Shown: piece after piece, positions 38,015 through 45,113 of the stretch
How positions within the stretch are numbered: the first letter of the stretch is position 1
Layout: each line of letters starts with the position of its first letter
Origin: a virus
IMG/VR virus record: IMGVR_UViG_3300046525_000096
Span: 1-61,841 of that record
Strand: one strand, 5' to 3'
DNA: 61,841 nt
Notes under the pieces: model-generated
What the model was told of the DNA's origin: nothing
Seen by the model: only the letters and a program-made list of their open reading frames with translations
The model's database searches: none
Position numbers and translations under genes: made by a program

Positions 38015-38064
38015 GACCTCTCCTCTGGTTGATGAGCAGCGCATAACGTTCCCTTAAGTCCTGG

Positions 38065-39090
38065 TCAGAGTCCGATGTCGTCGCTTGCGGCGTCGACCCA
38101 GCGGTCGGCTTCCTGGATGTACCCCCAGAACACGGGGCTGTTGGCGGCGTGCCCACTCTGCGCGCGGATCTTCTCTTCCCGCTTGCCGGCCTTCCGCGCG
38201 ACGGTGATGAACCCGGCCCGCATCGAGTGTCCGGTGAGTCGGACGGCGACCCCGGCCCGTTCGGCGCTACGGGAGATGACCTCTTGGCAGCCGGACGGGG
38301 AGAGGCTGTCGTCGCCGAGGTGTCCGTGGACGCTGACGGGACGGAAGGCGGGGCCGCTGGTGAGTCCGGCGGCAGCCTTCCAGGTGAGCCAGGCGCGAAC
38401 GGGGCAGGTGTCGGGGTTCTTGCCGTAGGCGACGACGACGTCCCGGGGCGGGCGCTGCTTGACCGAGGGGACGTGGACGTCAAGTCCTTTGCTGACATGC
38501 TTGATGCCATCGGTGCGGAGGGCGGAGACTTCGGCGGAGCGGCCGGCGATCCCGAACGCCATCAACCACAGGGCGCGGTCGCGGAGTCCGGCGAGCCCAG
38601 CGGGGGCGGCGGCGTACATCTGACGGAGCTGCTCGGGGGTGGCGGCGGGGGCTTTGCCTCGCCCTCGGGCGATGCGGTCGGGGTCGGCCTTGAGGGGCTT
38701 GAGCGCTTGCCGGGCGGCAACCGTGGCTGCCTTGGGGACTTCGACGCCTTGCGCCCGCGCGGTGACGGTGACGCCGGTGATCCGCCGGTCGATGCTGGCC
38801 GGGGCGGCGAGCTTGATGGTGTCGAGCCAGACGACGAACCCGACGAGGGTGCCTTTGGTGACGGCCGTGAGCGGAAGCCGGTGGCCGGTGCGCGCTGCGA
38901 GCCAGCCATGGAACTGCTCCCAGAGCGCCCAGTCGTTCTCGTACCCCCGCTTCGTGTTGTGGGGGCGGATGGAGTCGAGGTGTTCCTCGGCGGCCTGCTC
39001 CATGGCGGCGAGGACGGCGAGGGTCGCCGGGTCGTAGGCGGCTGGGGCGGTGGCCTGCAGCGGGACGAGCTCGCCCGCCACCGAGCTCAC
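38065..39090 (-). CDS. Second tyrosine recombinase
   Basis: The 341-residue GTG-started product has a SAM-like N-domain (HLDSIRPHNTKRGYENDWALWEQFHGWL) and catalytic residues Arg184 (GRSAEV), His288-x-x-Arg291 (HSMRAG), Gly-His314 and Tyr324 (FWGYIQEADRW). It is XerC/D-like in size and lacks the long arm-binding region of the integrase at 30 kb. Possible jobs are dimer resolution, integration of a separate element, or inversion. Its start overlaps the next gene upstream by four bases. Confidence 0.85.
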   Translation of the reverse strand: MSSVAGELVPLQATAPAAYDPATLAVLAAMEQAAEEHLDSIRPHNTKRGYENDWALWEQFHGWLAARTGHRLPLTAVTKGTLVGFVVWLDTIKLAAPASIDRRITGVTVTARAQGVEVPKAATVAARQALKPLKADPDRIARGRGKAPAATPEQLRQMYAAAPAGLAGLRDRALWLMAFGIAGRSAEVSALRTDGIKHVSKGLDVHVPSVKQRPPRDVVVAYGKNPDTCPVRAWLTWKAAAGLTSGPAFRPVSVHGHLGDDSLSPSGCQEVISRSAERAGVAVRLTGHSMRAGFITVARKAGKREEKIRAQSGHAANSPVFWGYIQEADRWVDAASDDIGL

Positions 39091-39437
39091 GCCTCCTCGC
39101 TCGGGGCTTCGTCCCGGAAGACACCTTCGGCAGCCTCAACCACGATGTCCAGGAGGGGGCCAACGCTGGAGTCCGACTGTCCAGTGGGCCAGTCCATGGA
39201 ACCGTAGCTGGAGTGGAGCCATTGCCGGGCCACCACCTGGTACATGCCCCCGCGCCGCTCGGTCGCATCCCACAGCTGGATCAGGTCGCCGACGGCGGGA
39301 GGGTGGGGAGTGTGGAGGCAGGTGTCGCCTTGCCGGTTGTTGATGCTGATCTTCCTGTACCGATAGCCACCCTCGACCGGGATGCGTTCGTGGAACGAGG
39401 TGCGCGGCAGAGGTGCTGCGGCGGGGATCTGAGGCAT
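39087..39437 (-). CDS. Small protein coupled to the recombinase, likely leaderless
   Basis: From ATG 39437 the 116-residue product is strand-rich (VEGGYRYRKISINNRQGDTCLH, YQVVARQWLHSSYG). TACAAT lies six bases before the ATG and no ribosome site is present. The four-base overlap with the recombinase gene suggests that both are read from one leaderless transcript. Confidence 0.55.
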   Translation of the reverse strand: MPQIPAAAPLPRTSFHERIPVEGGYRYRKISINNRQGDTCLHTPHPPAVGDLIQLWDATERRGGMYQVVARQWLHSSYGSMDWPTGQSDSSVGPLLDIVVEAAEGVFRDEAPSEEA

Positions 39438-39619
39438 GCTCAATTGTACCAATTCCGGGCGCCGATATGGCATCTTATCGAGGCCTCAACATCCCAACGG
39501 GTCTTCGCTAGGTGGGGGTTATCGCGAGTGACCTCGCCCGGAGGTCGCAGTTCCGCAACAGGGTCCCGGCGCAGGGCCCTCGGCGGTACGGTCGCATCTT
39601 CAACCACCTGGGGGTCGCC

Positions 39620-40225
39620 ATGCGCCTGCGTACCGTTCCTGTCACCCTGCTCCTGCTGGCTGCCGTCGCCGCGTGCGACGCGAAGCCGGATCCCGTTCCT
39701 CTCCCCGGCGGGACCGGAGCACCCACCGCTGCCGCCTCCGCGCCCGCGGCGCCGCAGGCCCTCGCGCTCGGCACCCCGTCGGAGACCGTCGGCTCTGGCG
39801 GCACGGGACGTCTGCAACTGACGCCCACGACGATCGCCTACCTGCCCGCAGGTTCCACGTTGGAGAAGCCGCAGACGGAGTCGTTCGCCTTCGTCACGGT
39901 GAAGGTCCAGGCAATGACCGCGGTGGCTGCCGCACAGGCCGCGCCAATCAGCGGTGGCGGCTGGAGCTGGATCGCCCCTGACGGGCAAGCGATCGAGCAG
40001 GGCAACGGCGCCGCGTTCAACGTGGTGGCCGAGAGCTTCAACGCGGGAGGGCCGATCCAGCCCGGCAGCTTCGTATGGGACGGACAGGTTTTCGACCTGA
40101 AAACCGTACAGGCCGGCGGGACACTGGTGTACGTGGACGGCGCTGGGACCGCGTACCGGTGGGCGATGCCGAAGGCAGACACGGGCCCGCAGGTGGAACA
40201 GGTGAAGAAGGAGCTGGCGCCCTGA
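39620..40225 (+). CDS. Secreted lipoprotein
   Basis: From ATG 39620, with GGGGG, the 201-residue product has a lipoprotein signal (LLLLAAVAAC, Cys19), a Pro/Ala linker and a beta-rich domain with strands such as TESFAFVTVKVQAM and GSFVWDGQVFDL, like DUF4352-type extracellular domains. It is encoded against the late operon next to the lysis end, so it may be a lysogenic-conversion or superinfection-exclusion protein. The exact role is inferred. Confidence 0.7.
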   Translation: MRLRTVPVTLLLLAAVAACDAKPDPVPLPGGTGAPTAAASAPAAPQALALGTPSETVGSGGTGRLQLTPTTIAYLPAGSTLEKPQTESFAFVTVKVQAMTAVAAAQAAPISGGGWSWIAPDGQAIEQGNGAAFNVVAESFNAGGPIQPGSFVWDGQVFDLKTVQAGGTLVYVDGAGTAYRWAMPKADTGPQVEQVKKELAP

Positions 40226-40236
40226 CACGGCAAAAC

Positions 40237-40258
40237 GCCCCCTCCCGAAGGAGGGGGC
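40237..40258. terminator. Bidirectional terminator
   Basis: GCCCCCTCC and GGAGGGGGC flank CGAA, between the convergent lipoprotein gene and the last gene of the late operon. Confidence 0.8.
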
Positions 40259-40265
40259 ACGTCAT

Positions 40266-40559
40266 TCATTCCTTGTTCTCGTCGCGTTGGACCCACCGGG
40301 CGATGGCGTCGATGACGGCCGGGTCCAGCTTCGCCAGCTCGGCAATCGCTACGCTGTCGGTCGGGTTGGGGGCGATGCCTGCTTCCGCGAGCGCTGTGTC
40401 GAGGGCGAGCGTGTTCGCCTGCTCCTCAGCCGGCGGTTCTGTTGGCAGATCCGGAGGTGGCTGACTCTGGGGCGGGAGGAGGCCCAGCTCGACGAGGGCG
40501 GCCACGTCGGCAAGCGGCGGCCTCGGACTTCGAGGCGTGGGCGCAGGTTCAGGATCCAC
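40266..40559 (-). CDS. Proline-rich small phage protein
   Basis: The 97-residue product has a proline-rich first half and a helical second half (NTLALDTALAEAGIAPNPTDSVAIAELAKLDPAVIDAIARWVQRD). It is the last gene of the late operon, next to holin-like genes. Role unknown. Confidence 0.55.
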   Translation of the reverse strand: MDPEPAPTPRSPRPPLADVAALVELGLLPPQSQPPPDLPTEPPAEEQANTLALDTALAEAGIAPNPTDSVAIAELAKLDPAVIDAIARWVQRDENKE

Positions 40560-40574
40560 GTCGCACTCCAGTTC

Positions 40575-40928
40575 TCACACGTCGCTGCGCTCGAGTACGC
40601 GCGCCGCTCTGGCGGACATCGGCCGAGGAGCGGGGGGTTCGCCTCCGGTCTTGCGGATGGACCCGACGAGGTCGCGAATGCGGACGAGCAGCCAGGCTAT
40701 GGCCTCGTCGTTCTCGGAGAGCTTCTCTCGCTGCAATTCGGCCTCGGTCTCCCGGAGCGCGATCCGCGTCTCGAGTCGTTCGATGGCCTTGCCTTGCTGC
40801 TCGCTGACGGCCACGAAGTCATCGCGGCGTTCCTGCCTGGGCGTCCGGCGTGCGGCGCGGGCCGCCCACACGCCGCATGCGCCAGTCGCCACCGACACGC
40901 CTACCGACGCCCAGGTCTCAACACTCAT
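40575..40928 (-). CDS. Membrane-anchored coiled-coil protein of the lysis module
   Basis: The 117-residue product has an N-terminal membrane helix (ASVGVSVATGACGVWAA) and a long charged coiled coil. This Rz1/spanin- or holin-partner-like layout is frequent downstream of actinophage holins. It overlaps the membrane gene upstream by 11 bases. Confidence 0.6.
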   Translation of the reverse strand: MSVETWASVGVSVATGACGVWAARAARRTPRQERRDDFVAVSEQQGKAIERLETRIALRETEAELQREKLSENDEAIAWLLVRIRDLVGSIRKTGGEPPAPRPMSARAARVLERSDV

Positions 40929-41352
40929 AAGGGGGCTCCACTCGCTTCCGCCGGGGCGGCTCTGCCCACCCCAGCACCACCATGATTGGGACGGTGATTG
41001 CCGCCCAAACCGCTGCCGCCGCCCAGCCGCGGGGGTAGTCCCCGAGGAGCCAGGAGGCCAGATAGGTCGTCATCCACGGCACGACGATCAGTACCAGGGC
41101 CACGAAGCCTGCAGCGTCACGGCCCGGCGGAGCCCATGCGCTTACCAACGCGATCAGTCCAGCGACGATCCAGCACCATGCCCACGAGGTGAGTGGCATC
41201 AGAAGTAGTGCCACTTTCAGCCCGCGCTGGTCGGGTTGCGGCTGGACAATCTGCCCCCATCCGACGAGCAGCCACACGAAGCCGTAGCAGGAGAGGATCG
41301 TGCCGCGGCGGCCCAGCTGACGCCTGAGCCGCCGGACCGCACGGCACCGCAC
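40918..41352 (-). CDS. Polytopic membrane protein of the lysis module
   Basis: The 144-residue GTG-started product has about four hydrophobic helices and a basic N-terminus. It lies between the holin-like and coiled-coil genes and could be a second holin or antiholin. Confidence 0.58.
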   Translation of the reverse strand: MRCRAVRRLRRQLGRRGTILSCYGFVWLLVGWGQIVQPQPDQRGLKVALLLMPLTSWAWCWIVAGLIALVSAWAPPGRDAAGFVALVLIVVPWMTTYLASWLLGDYPRGWAAAAVWAAITVPIMVVLGWAEPPRRKRVEPPYEC

Positions 41353-41712
41353 CTACACGCCCGAGAGCGGGCGGGGGACCGCGGCGGCCGGTACGGGAGC
41401 GGTGATCTGGGTGCGGTCCCACATGGCGACGACGGCGGCTGCGGCGGCGAGGACGACGGCCTGCTGTTCGGCAGACCAGTCGAGGCCGAATCCGACGGCG
41501 AGCGCGAGGGCGGCCTGGGCGAAACCGAGGACCGCAGCGCCGATCGCGTCGTGCGCCATGACAGCGAGGATGAGGCCGACGAGCGCGGCGGCGACGGCGT
41601 TGATGACGGCCTGCTGGTCGGCGCTGACATCGAGGCCGAACGCTGCGAGGAGCTTGACGCCGATGGCGACGAGGCCGAGCCAGAGAGCCGGCTCGCGGTT
41701 GAAGATTTTCAT
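41353..41712 (-). CDS. Holin-like protein with internal repeat
   Basis: The 119-residue product has two copies of FGLD(V/W)SA(D/E)QQAV followed by an alanine-rich membrane helix, and two to three membrane segments overall. It lies two genes after the endolysin, where holins lie in actinophages. It would form membrane holes that release the endolysin. Confidence 0.68.
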   Translation of the reverse strand: MKIFNREPALWLGLVAIGVKLLAAFGLDVSADQQAVINAVAAALVGLILAVMAHDAIGAAVLGFAQAALALAVGFGLDWSAEQQAVVLAAAAAVVAMWDRTQITAPVPAAAVPRPLSGV

Positions 41713-41721
41713 GGGTCCGTC

Positions 41722-42063
41722 CTACGCCTTGAGGGTGGTTTCGATCATGTAGCCGACAGGGCAGTTGCCCAGGTCGGCCGACCCGGACTTGACGCGTCCG
41801 ATGGAGACCTTCTGGTCGCCGTCTCGGATGGGCAGCGAGACACGGCCGCCCGTCGAGGCGACCTTCAGCTCGCCGATGCGCCAGGCGCCGTTGTTGTAGA
41901 CGGCGGTGCGGAGGGTCGCGTCGCCGAAGTCGCAGGCGAAGGACAGGTAGACGCCACCCCAGCCGATCGCGCCGCCGTTCTGCGGCGGGAGCGGGATCAG
42001 GGTGCCGAACTGGGGGCCGTCCGCCAGGAATCCAGACTTGACCTCACCGATCACAAGAGCCAT
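41722..42063 (-). CDS. Small beta-rich virion or lysis protein
   Basis: The 113-residue product MALVIGEVKSGFLADGPQFG.. is strand-rich with a single cysteine pair. It lies between the endolysin and holin genes. It may be a minor tail or cell-wall-binding protein. Confidence 0.52.
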   Translation of the reverse strand: MALVIGEVKSGFLADGPQFGTLIPLPPQNGGAIGWGGVYLSFACDFGDATLRTAVYNNGAWRIGELKVASTGGRVSLPIRDGDQKVSIGRVKSGSADLGNCPVGYMIETTLKA

Positions 42064-42065
42064 GG

Positions 42066-42698
42066 CTACCTCACTTCTTCATCGAGACGCCGCCGGTCGG
42101 CGGGCTTGGAGGGGGCAGCGAAGGAAGCCGCCCAGGTGCGGAGCTCCGCGGCGCTGCCGAGGTGGCTGTAGTTCGTGTCGACGGGACTGTCCGTGTACTG
42201 GTGGAACAGCCACGGCGCCTGGATGCCGGGGTCGCCGGCCTTGCGTCCGCCTGTGGCGATCCAGAGGAAGTCGCCGTAGAAGCCAGTCGTGTCGACGCTC
42301 TTCCAGTACGAGGTGTTGCAGTACATGCCGACCGGGTTGTGCGGCATCTTCGCCTTGACGTACCGCAGCCACTCCTCCTTGTACGCGAGCTGCCGGGCCT
42401 GGCTGACGCCCTGGTTGGCGTCGTCGTAGCCCTCCCAGTCGAGGATGATCACGTCGCCGGGCTGCCAGGCGACCTGCGCGAGGAAGTAGTCGGCCTCCGC
42501 CTTGGGACTGTTGGCCATGTGGGGGTAGTGGTAGCCGCCCCAGACCAGGCCGTGAGCCTTCGCGTGATCGCGCTGGCGGGTCCACTTCGGGTTGACGTAC
42601 CCGAGCCCCTCGGTGATCTTGACGAAGGCGAAGGAGAGCCCGGTGATGTCCGGCTGGCTGGTCTGGTACGACGCCCAGTCCTGTCCGTAGATGCCCAT
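42066..42698 (-). CDS. GH25-type endolysin (muramidase)
   Basis: The 210-residue product is a single catalytic domain: YGQDWASYQ with Asp7, FVKITEG with Glu30, and ILDWEG with Asp87 and Glu89, the catalytic pair of GH25 lysozymes. The end HQYTDSPVDTN is family-typical. It cuts the glycan strand of peptidoglycan for host lysis. No separate wall-binding domain is seen. Confidence 0.88.
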   Translation of the reverse strand: MGIYGQDWASYQTSQPDITGLSFAFVKITEGLGYVNPKWTRQRDHAKAHGLVWGGYHYPHMANSPKAEADYFLAQVAWQPGDVIILDWEGYDDANQGVSQARQLAYKEEWLRYVKAKMPHNPVGMYCNTSYWKSVDTTGFYGDFLWIATGGRKAGDPGIQAPWLFHQYTDSPVDTNYSHLGSAAELRTWAASFAAPSKPADRRRLDEEVR

Positions 42699-42726
42699 GC
42701 AGATCTCGCTTCCGTGGCGCTCGGGG

Positions 42727-43395
42727 CTAGGCGCTGATGTAGGTGACGTACATGTACGAACCGGCTTCGTTCACGTAGGCCGTGGAGAGGGAGCCGCCAG
42801 AGTTCTGGCCACCAGCGATTTCGACAAAGTCGCCAACGCCGAGGAAGAGAGTGTGTGTGACTTCCATGATCCCGGCGAGGTTTCCGGCCGCCGCGATGTT
42901 GGCCGCCCCTTGGATGAACGTGCCGTTGTAGTGGACCCGGCAGCCGCGGCTGCCGTTCGTGTTGTTGGCGAACGCGGCGCGCCCGCGGACCTCGTACCAG
43001 CCGGCGAGCTGGGCGGTATACCGGGTGGTGTTCGTGACGGTGGAATGTCCGCCGTGGGTGTCCAGCACCTCGGTGTCCATGGTCAGTGGCAGCCAGACCG
43101 TGTTGGCCACCGACTGCGTAATGGTCTGCCTGCCGATGAACATCGGCTTGACCGTCGTGGCCGTGCTCACCCAGCTGGTGCCGTCGTACACCGTGAGCAA
43201 CTTCTCGGCGGTGACCCAGGCGGTCATGCCGGCGATGGGGCTGGCGATGGCTGCATTGCGGGCGGCAACGGAGGCGAACCGCATGACCATCTGGGGAACG
43301 ACGGCCGCCAGGTTCTGCGCGAGGGTCGCAGCGTTCGGCGGGTCTGTGAGGGAGGCGATCTGTATGCCTTGCCCGTAGGCGTCGGTGGTGGGCAC
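42727..43395 (-). CDS. Tail-fibre/appendage protein with C1q-like end
   Basis: The 222-residue GTG-started product has an N-terminal helix (TLAQNLAAVVPQMVMRFASVAARNAAIASP) and a beta-rich C-terminal domain (VANTVWLPLTMDTEV..TRYTAQLAGWYEVRGRAAF..YMYVTYISA) like the C1q/TNF jelly roll of phage receptor-binding proteins. It is the distal fibre candidate of the main tail operon. Confidence 0.68.
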   Translation of the reverse strand: MPTTDAYGQGIQIASLTDPPNAATLAQNLAAVVPQMVMRFASVAARNAAIASPIAGMTAWVTAEKLLTVYDGTSWVSTATTVKPMFIGRQTITQSVANTVWLPLTMDTEVLDTHGGHSTVTNTTRYTAQLAGWYEVRGRAAFANNTNGSRGCRVHYNGTFIQGAANIAAAGNLAGIMEVTHTLFLGVGDFVEIAGGQNSGGSLSTAYVNEAGSYMYVTYISA

Positions 43396-43410
43396 GCGGG
43401 GCCCCCTTTC

Positions 43411-44013
43411 TCAGGTGATGCGGTAGCTGACGCCCTCGAGGGCAGCCCAGACGGCAGTGCCGGTGAAGTCCGTGATCTGGAGCAACCCAGCGGTGGTGAT
43501 CTCCAGGGGGGAGGCGTTGCCGGTGGAGATCATGCAGGTGCAGCGGACGAGGACCGGCGGCCTGGCCGCAGTGGGCAGGGTGGCGATCGTGGAAGTCGTC
43601 GTCGTGGATGCCGGCGCGCGGGCCAGCCCCGAAAGGCTCACGGTCCCGTCCGAGTTGATGCGGTACGCCGGAGCACCGTAGGGCGCACCCCACGCGGCCC
43701 AAGTGCCGTTGTACGAGAGCGCCTGCCACGTGCCGGCCGTGCTGGCCGCGGCCGTCTTGCCGAGGGCGAGCCAGTTGCCGGAGCCGGAGACGGTGATGAC
43801 GATGGTGTCGCCGATGGCGGGGGCGAGGTAGTCGGCGGCGCGGCGGGCGACGATGCCGTCGGTGGTGGTAACCGTGCCGGTGGAACCGATGCTGGCGACA
43901 ACGGCGAGTCGCCAGTCGGCGCCGCGAACTCCGGGAATCTGGTCGCTGGCCTGTTGGACCTGCCCCTGTAGGGCGTCGGCGAGGTCGGCCCAGACGCGGC
44001 GCTGAGTGCTCAC
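43411..44013 (-). CDS. Tail-tip/fibre protein
   Basis: GTG 44013 overlaps the upstream stop. The 200-residue product has a helical start (RRVWADLADALQGQVQQASDQI) and then beta-rich repeats ending in YRIT, typical of tail-tip accessory proteins. Confidence 0.62.
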   Translation of the reverse strand: MSTQRRVWADLADALQGQVQQASDQIPGVRGADWRLAVVASIGSTGTVTTTDGIVARRAADYLAPAIGDTIVITVSGSGNWLALGKTAAASTAGTWQALSYNGTWAAWGAPYGAPAYRINSDGTVSLSGLARAPASTTTTSTIATLPTAARPPVLVRCTCMISTGNASPLEITTAGLLQITDFTGTAVWAALEGVSYRIT

Positions 44014-45110
44014 GCGTCCTCCTTGGCGCTGATGGTGCGGAGCGTGCACAGGCCGTCGACGCTCAAGGGCATGTCGAAGGAGGCGACCTGGTGGAGCTCG
44101 GCCGTGCCGTCGGGGTAGACGATCCGCAGGACGTCGCCGCTGGCCAGGGCCGGGTTGGGTAGGCAGGTGACGTCGGCGGTCGCGTTGGATGCGGTGGTGG
44201 CTCGCAGGCGCAGCGTGGCAGCCGACGTACACTGCCCGGTCGTGACCAGGGTGGGGGACGTGATGAAGTCGGGCCTGTGTCCGAGCGGCCCGTCCCAATA
44301 GGTGGGACTGCCGGGATCCGTATCCACGACTAGCGACGAGACGGGTGCGACCCCCTCCTCGGTGTTTTCGCCGCGGGCGAGCACCCCGTTGAAGACTGCG
44401 TCCAGCGACATGCCTCGGTCGGCGCTGACGTAGGTGCCGCCCTCGCCGGCGGCGATGGTCCACACGGGGGTGGTGGTCAGCGGGTCCGGGAGCTCGGCGA
44501 GGACGAAAACACCCTCGGGGTCGCAGTACACCTCCGCGCCGATTGCTGCGCCGAGCTCGAGGACGGCAGCCCACGGGTCTCCCTCGATGTCCCAGGTGCG
44601 GGCTCCGATGGTGGCGTCCGTGACGGCCGTCGAGTTGATCTCGGCGGTGGGAATCGATCGCTGGATCAGGGAGGTGATGGCGCCGACTGCGGTGCCGGTC
44701 GCGTGGTACGGGGTGGTGAACCGGTCGTCGGCGATCACTGCCTCGAGGCCTTTGCCGGAGAGGGTGACCGGCCCTTCGTCAACGTCGCCGGAGACCTCGT
44801 CGAGGCGGAACAGGCCGAGCGGAATGAGCTCCTCGGCGCCGTCGTTGTAGCGGATCCCGCGCAGGATCCGCAGCTGAGCGCCGTACACGGACGCCTTGTC
44901 GACGGCGGTACGGGGGATCATTGCCGGGTCGGCCAGGGTGACCGAGCAGGTCCGGCGTGCCGCTGACTTGCGGTCCACGGAGACGCTGCCGTCGATGTGG
45001 TCCAGCGTTTCGACGCCGCCGTCGGCCCGGAACAAGATCACCTTCGTGACGACCACATGGGACTCGGCGAGAGCCGCCAGGAACCTGCTGGAGACTGCGT
45101 ACACGCTCAC
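44010..45110 (-). CDS. Tail hub-like protein (DUF5047/gp37-like)
   Basis: The 366-residue product begins MSVYAVSSRFLAALAESHVVVTKVILFRADGG and has the pattern of baseplate-hub proteins: an N-domain (1-100), a region with TPYHATGTAVGAITSLIQRSIP, and a C-terminal beta domain ending in LHQVASFDMPLSVDG. It likely joins the tail tube to the tip. Confidence 0.7.
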   Translation of the reverse strand: MSVYAVSSRFLAALAESHVVVTKVILFRADGGVETLDHIDGSVSVDRKSAARRTCSVTLADPAMIPRTAVDKASVYGAQLRILRGIRYNDGAEELIPLGLFRLDEVSGDVDEGPVTLSGKGLEAVIADDRFTTPYHATGTAVGAITSLIQRSIPTAEINSTAVTDATIGARTWDIEGDPWAAVLELGAAIGAEVYCDPEGVFVLAELPDPLTTTPVWTIAAGEGGTYVSADRGMSLDAVFNGVLARGENTEEGVAPVSSLVVDTDPGSPTYWDGPLGHRPDFITSPTLVTTGQCTSAATLRLRATTASNATADVTCLPNPALASGDVLRIVYPDGTAELHQVASFDMPLSVDGLCTLRTISAKEDA

Positions 45111-45113
45111 CCC

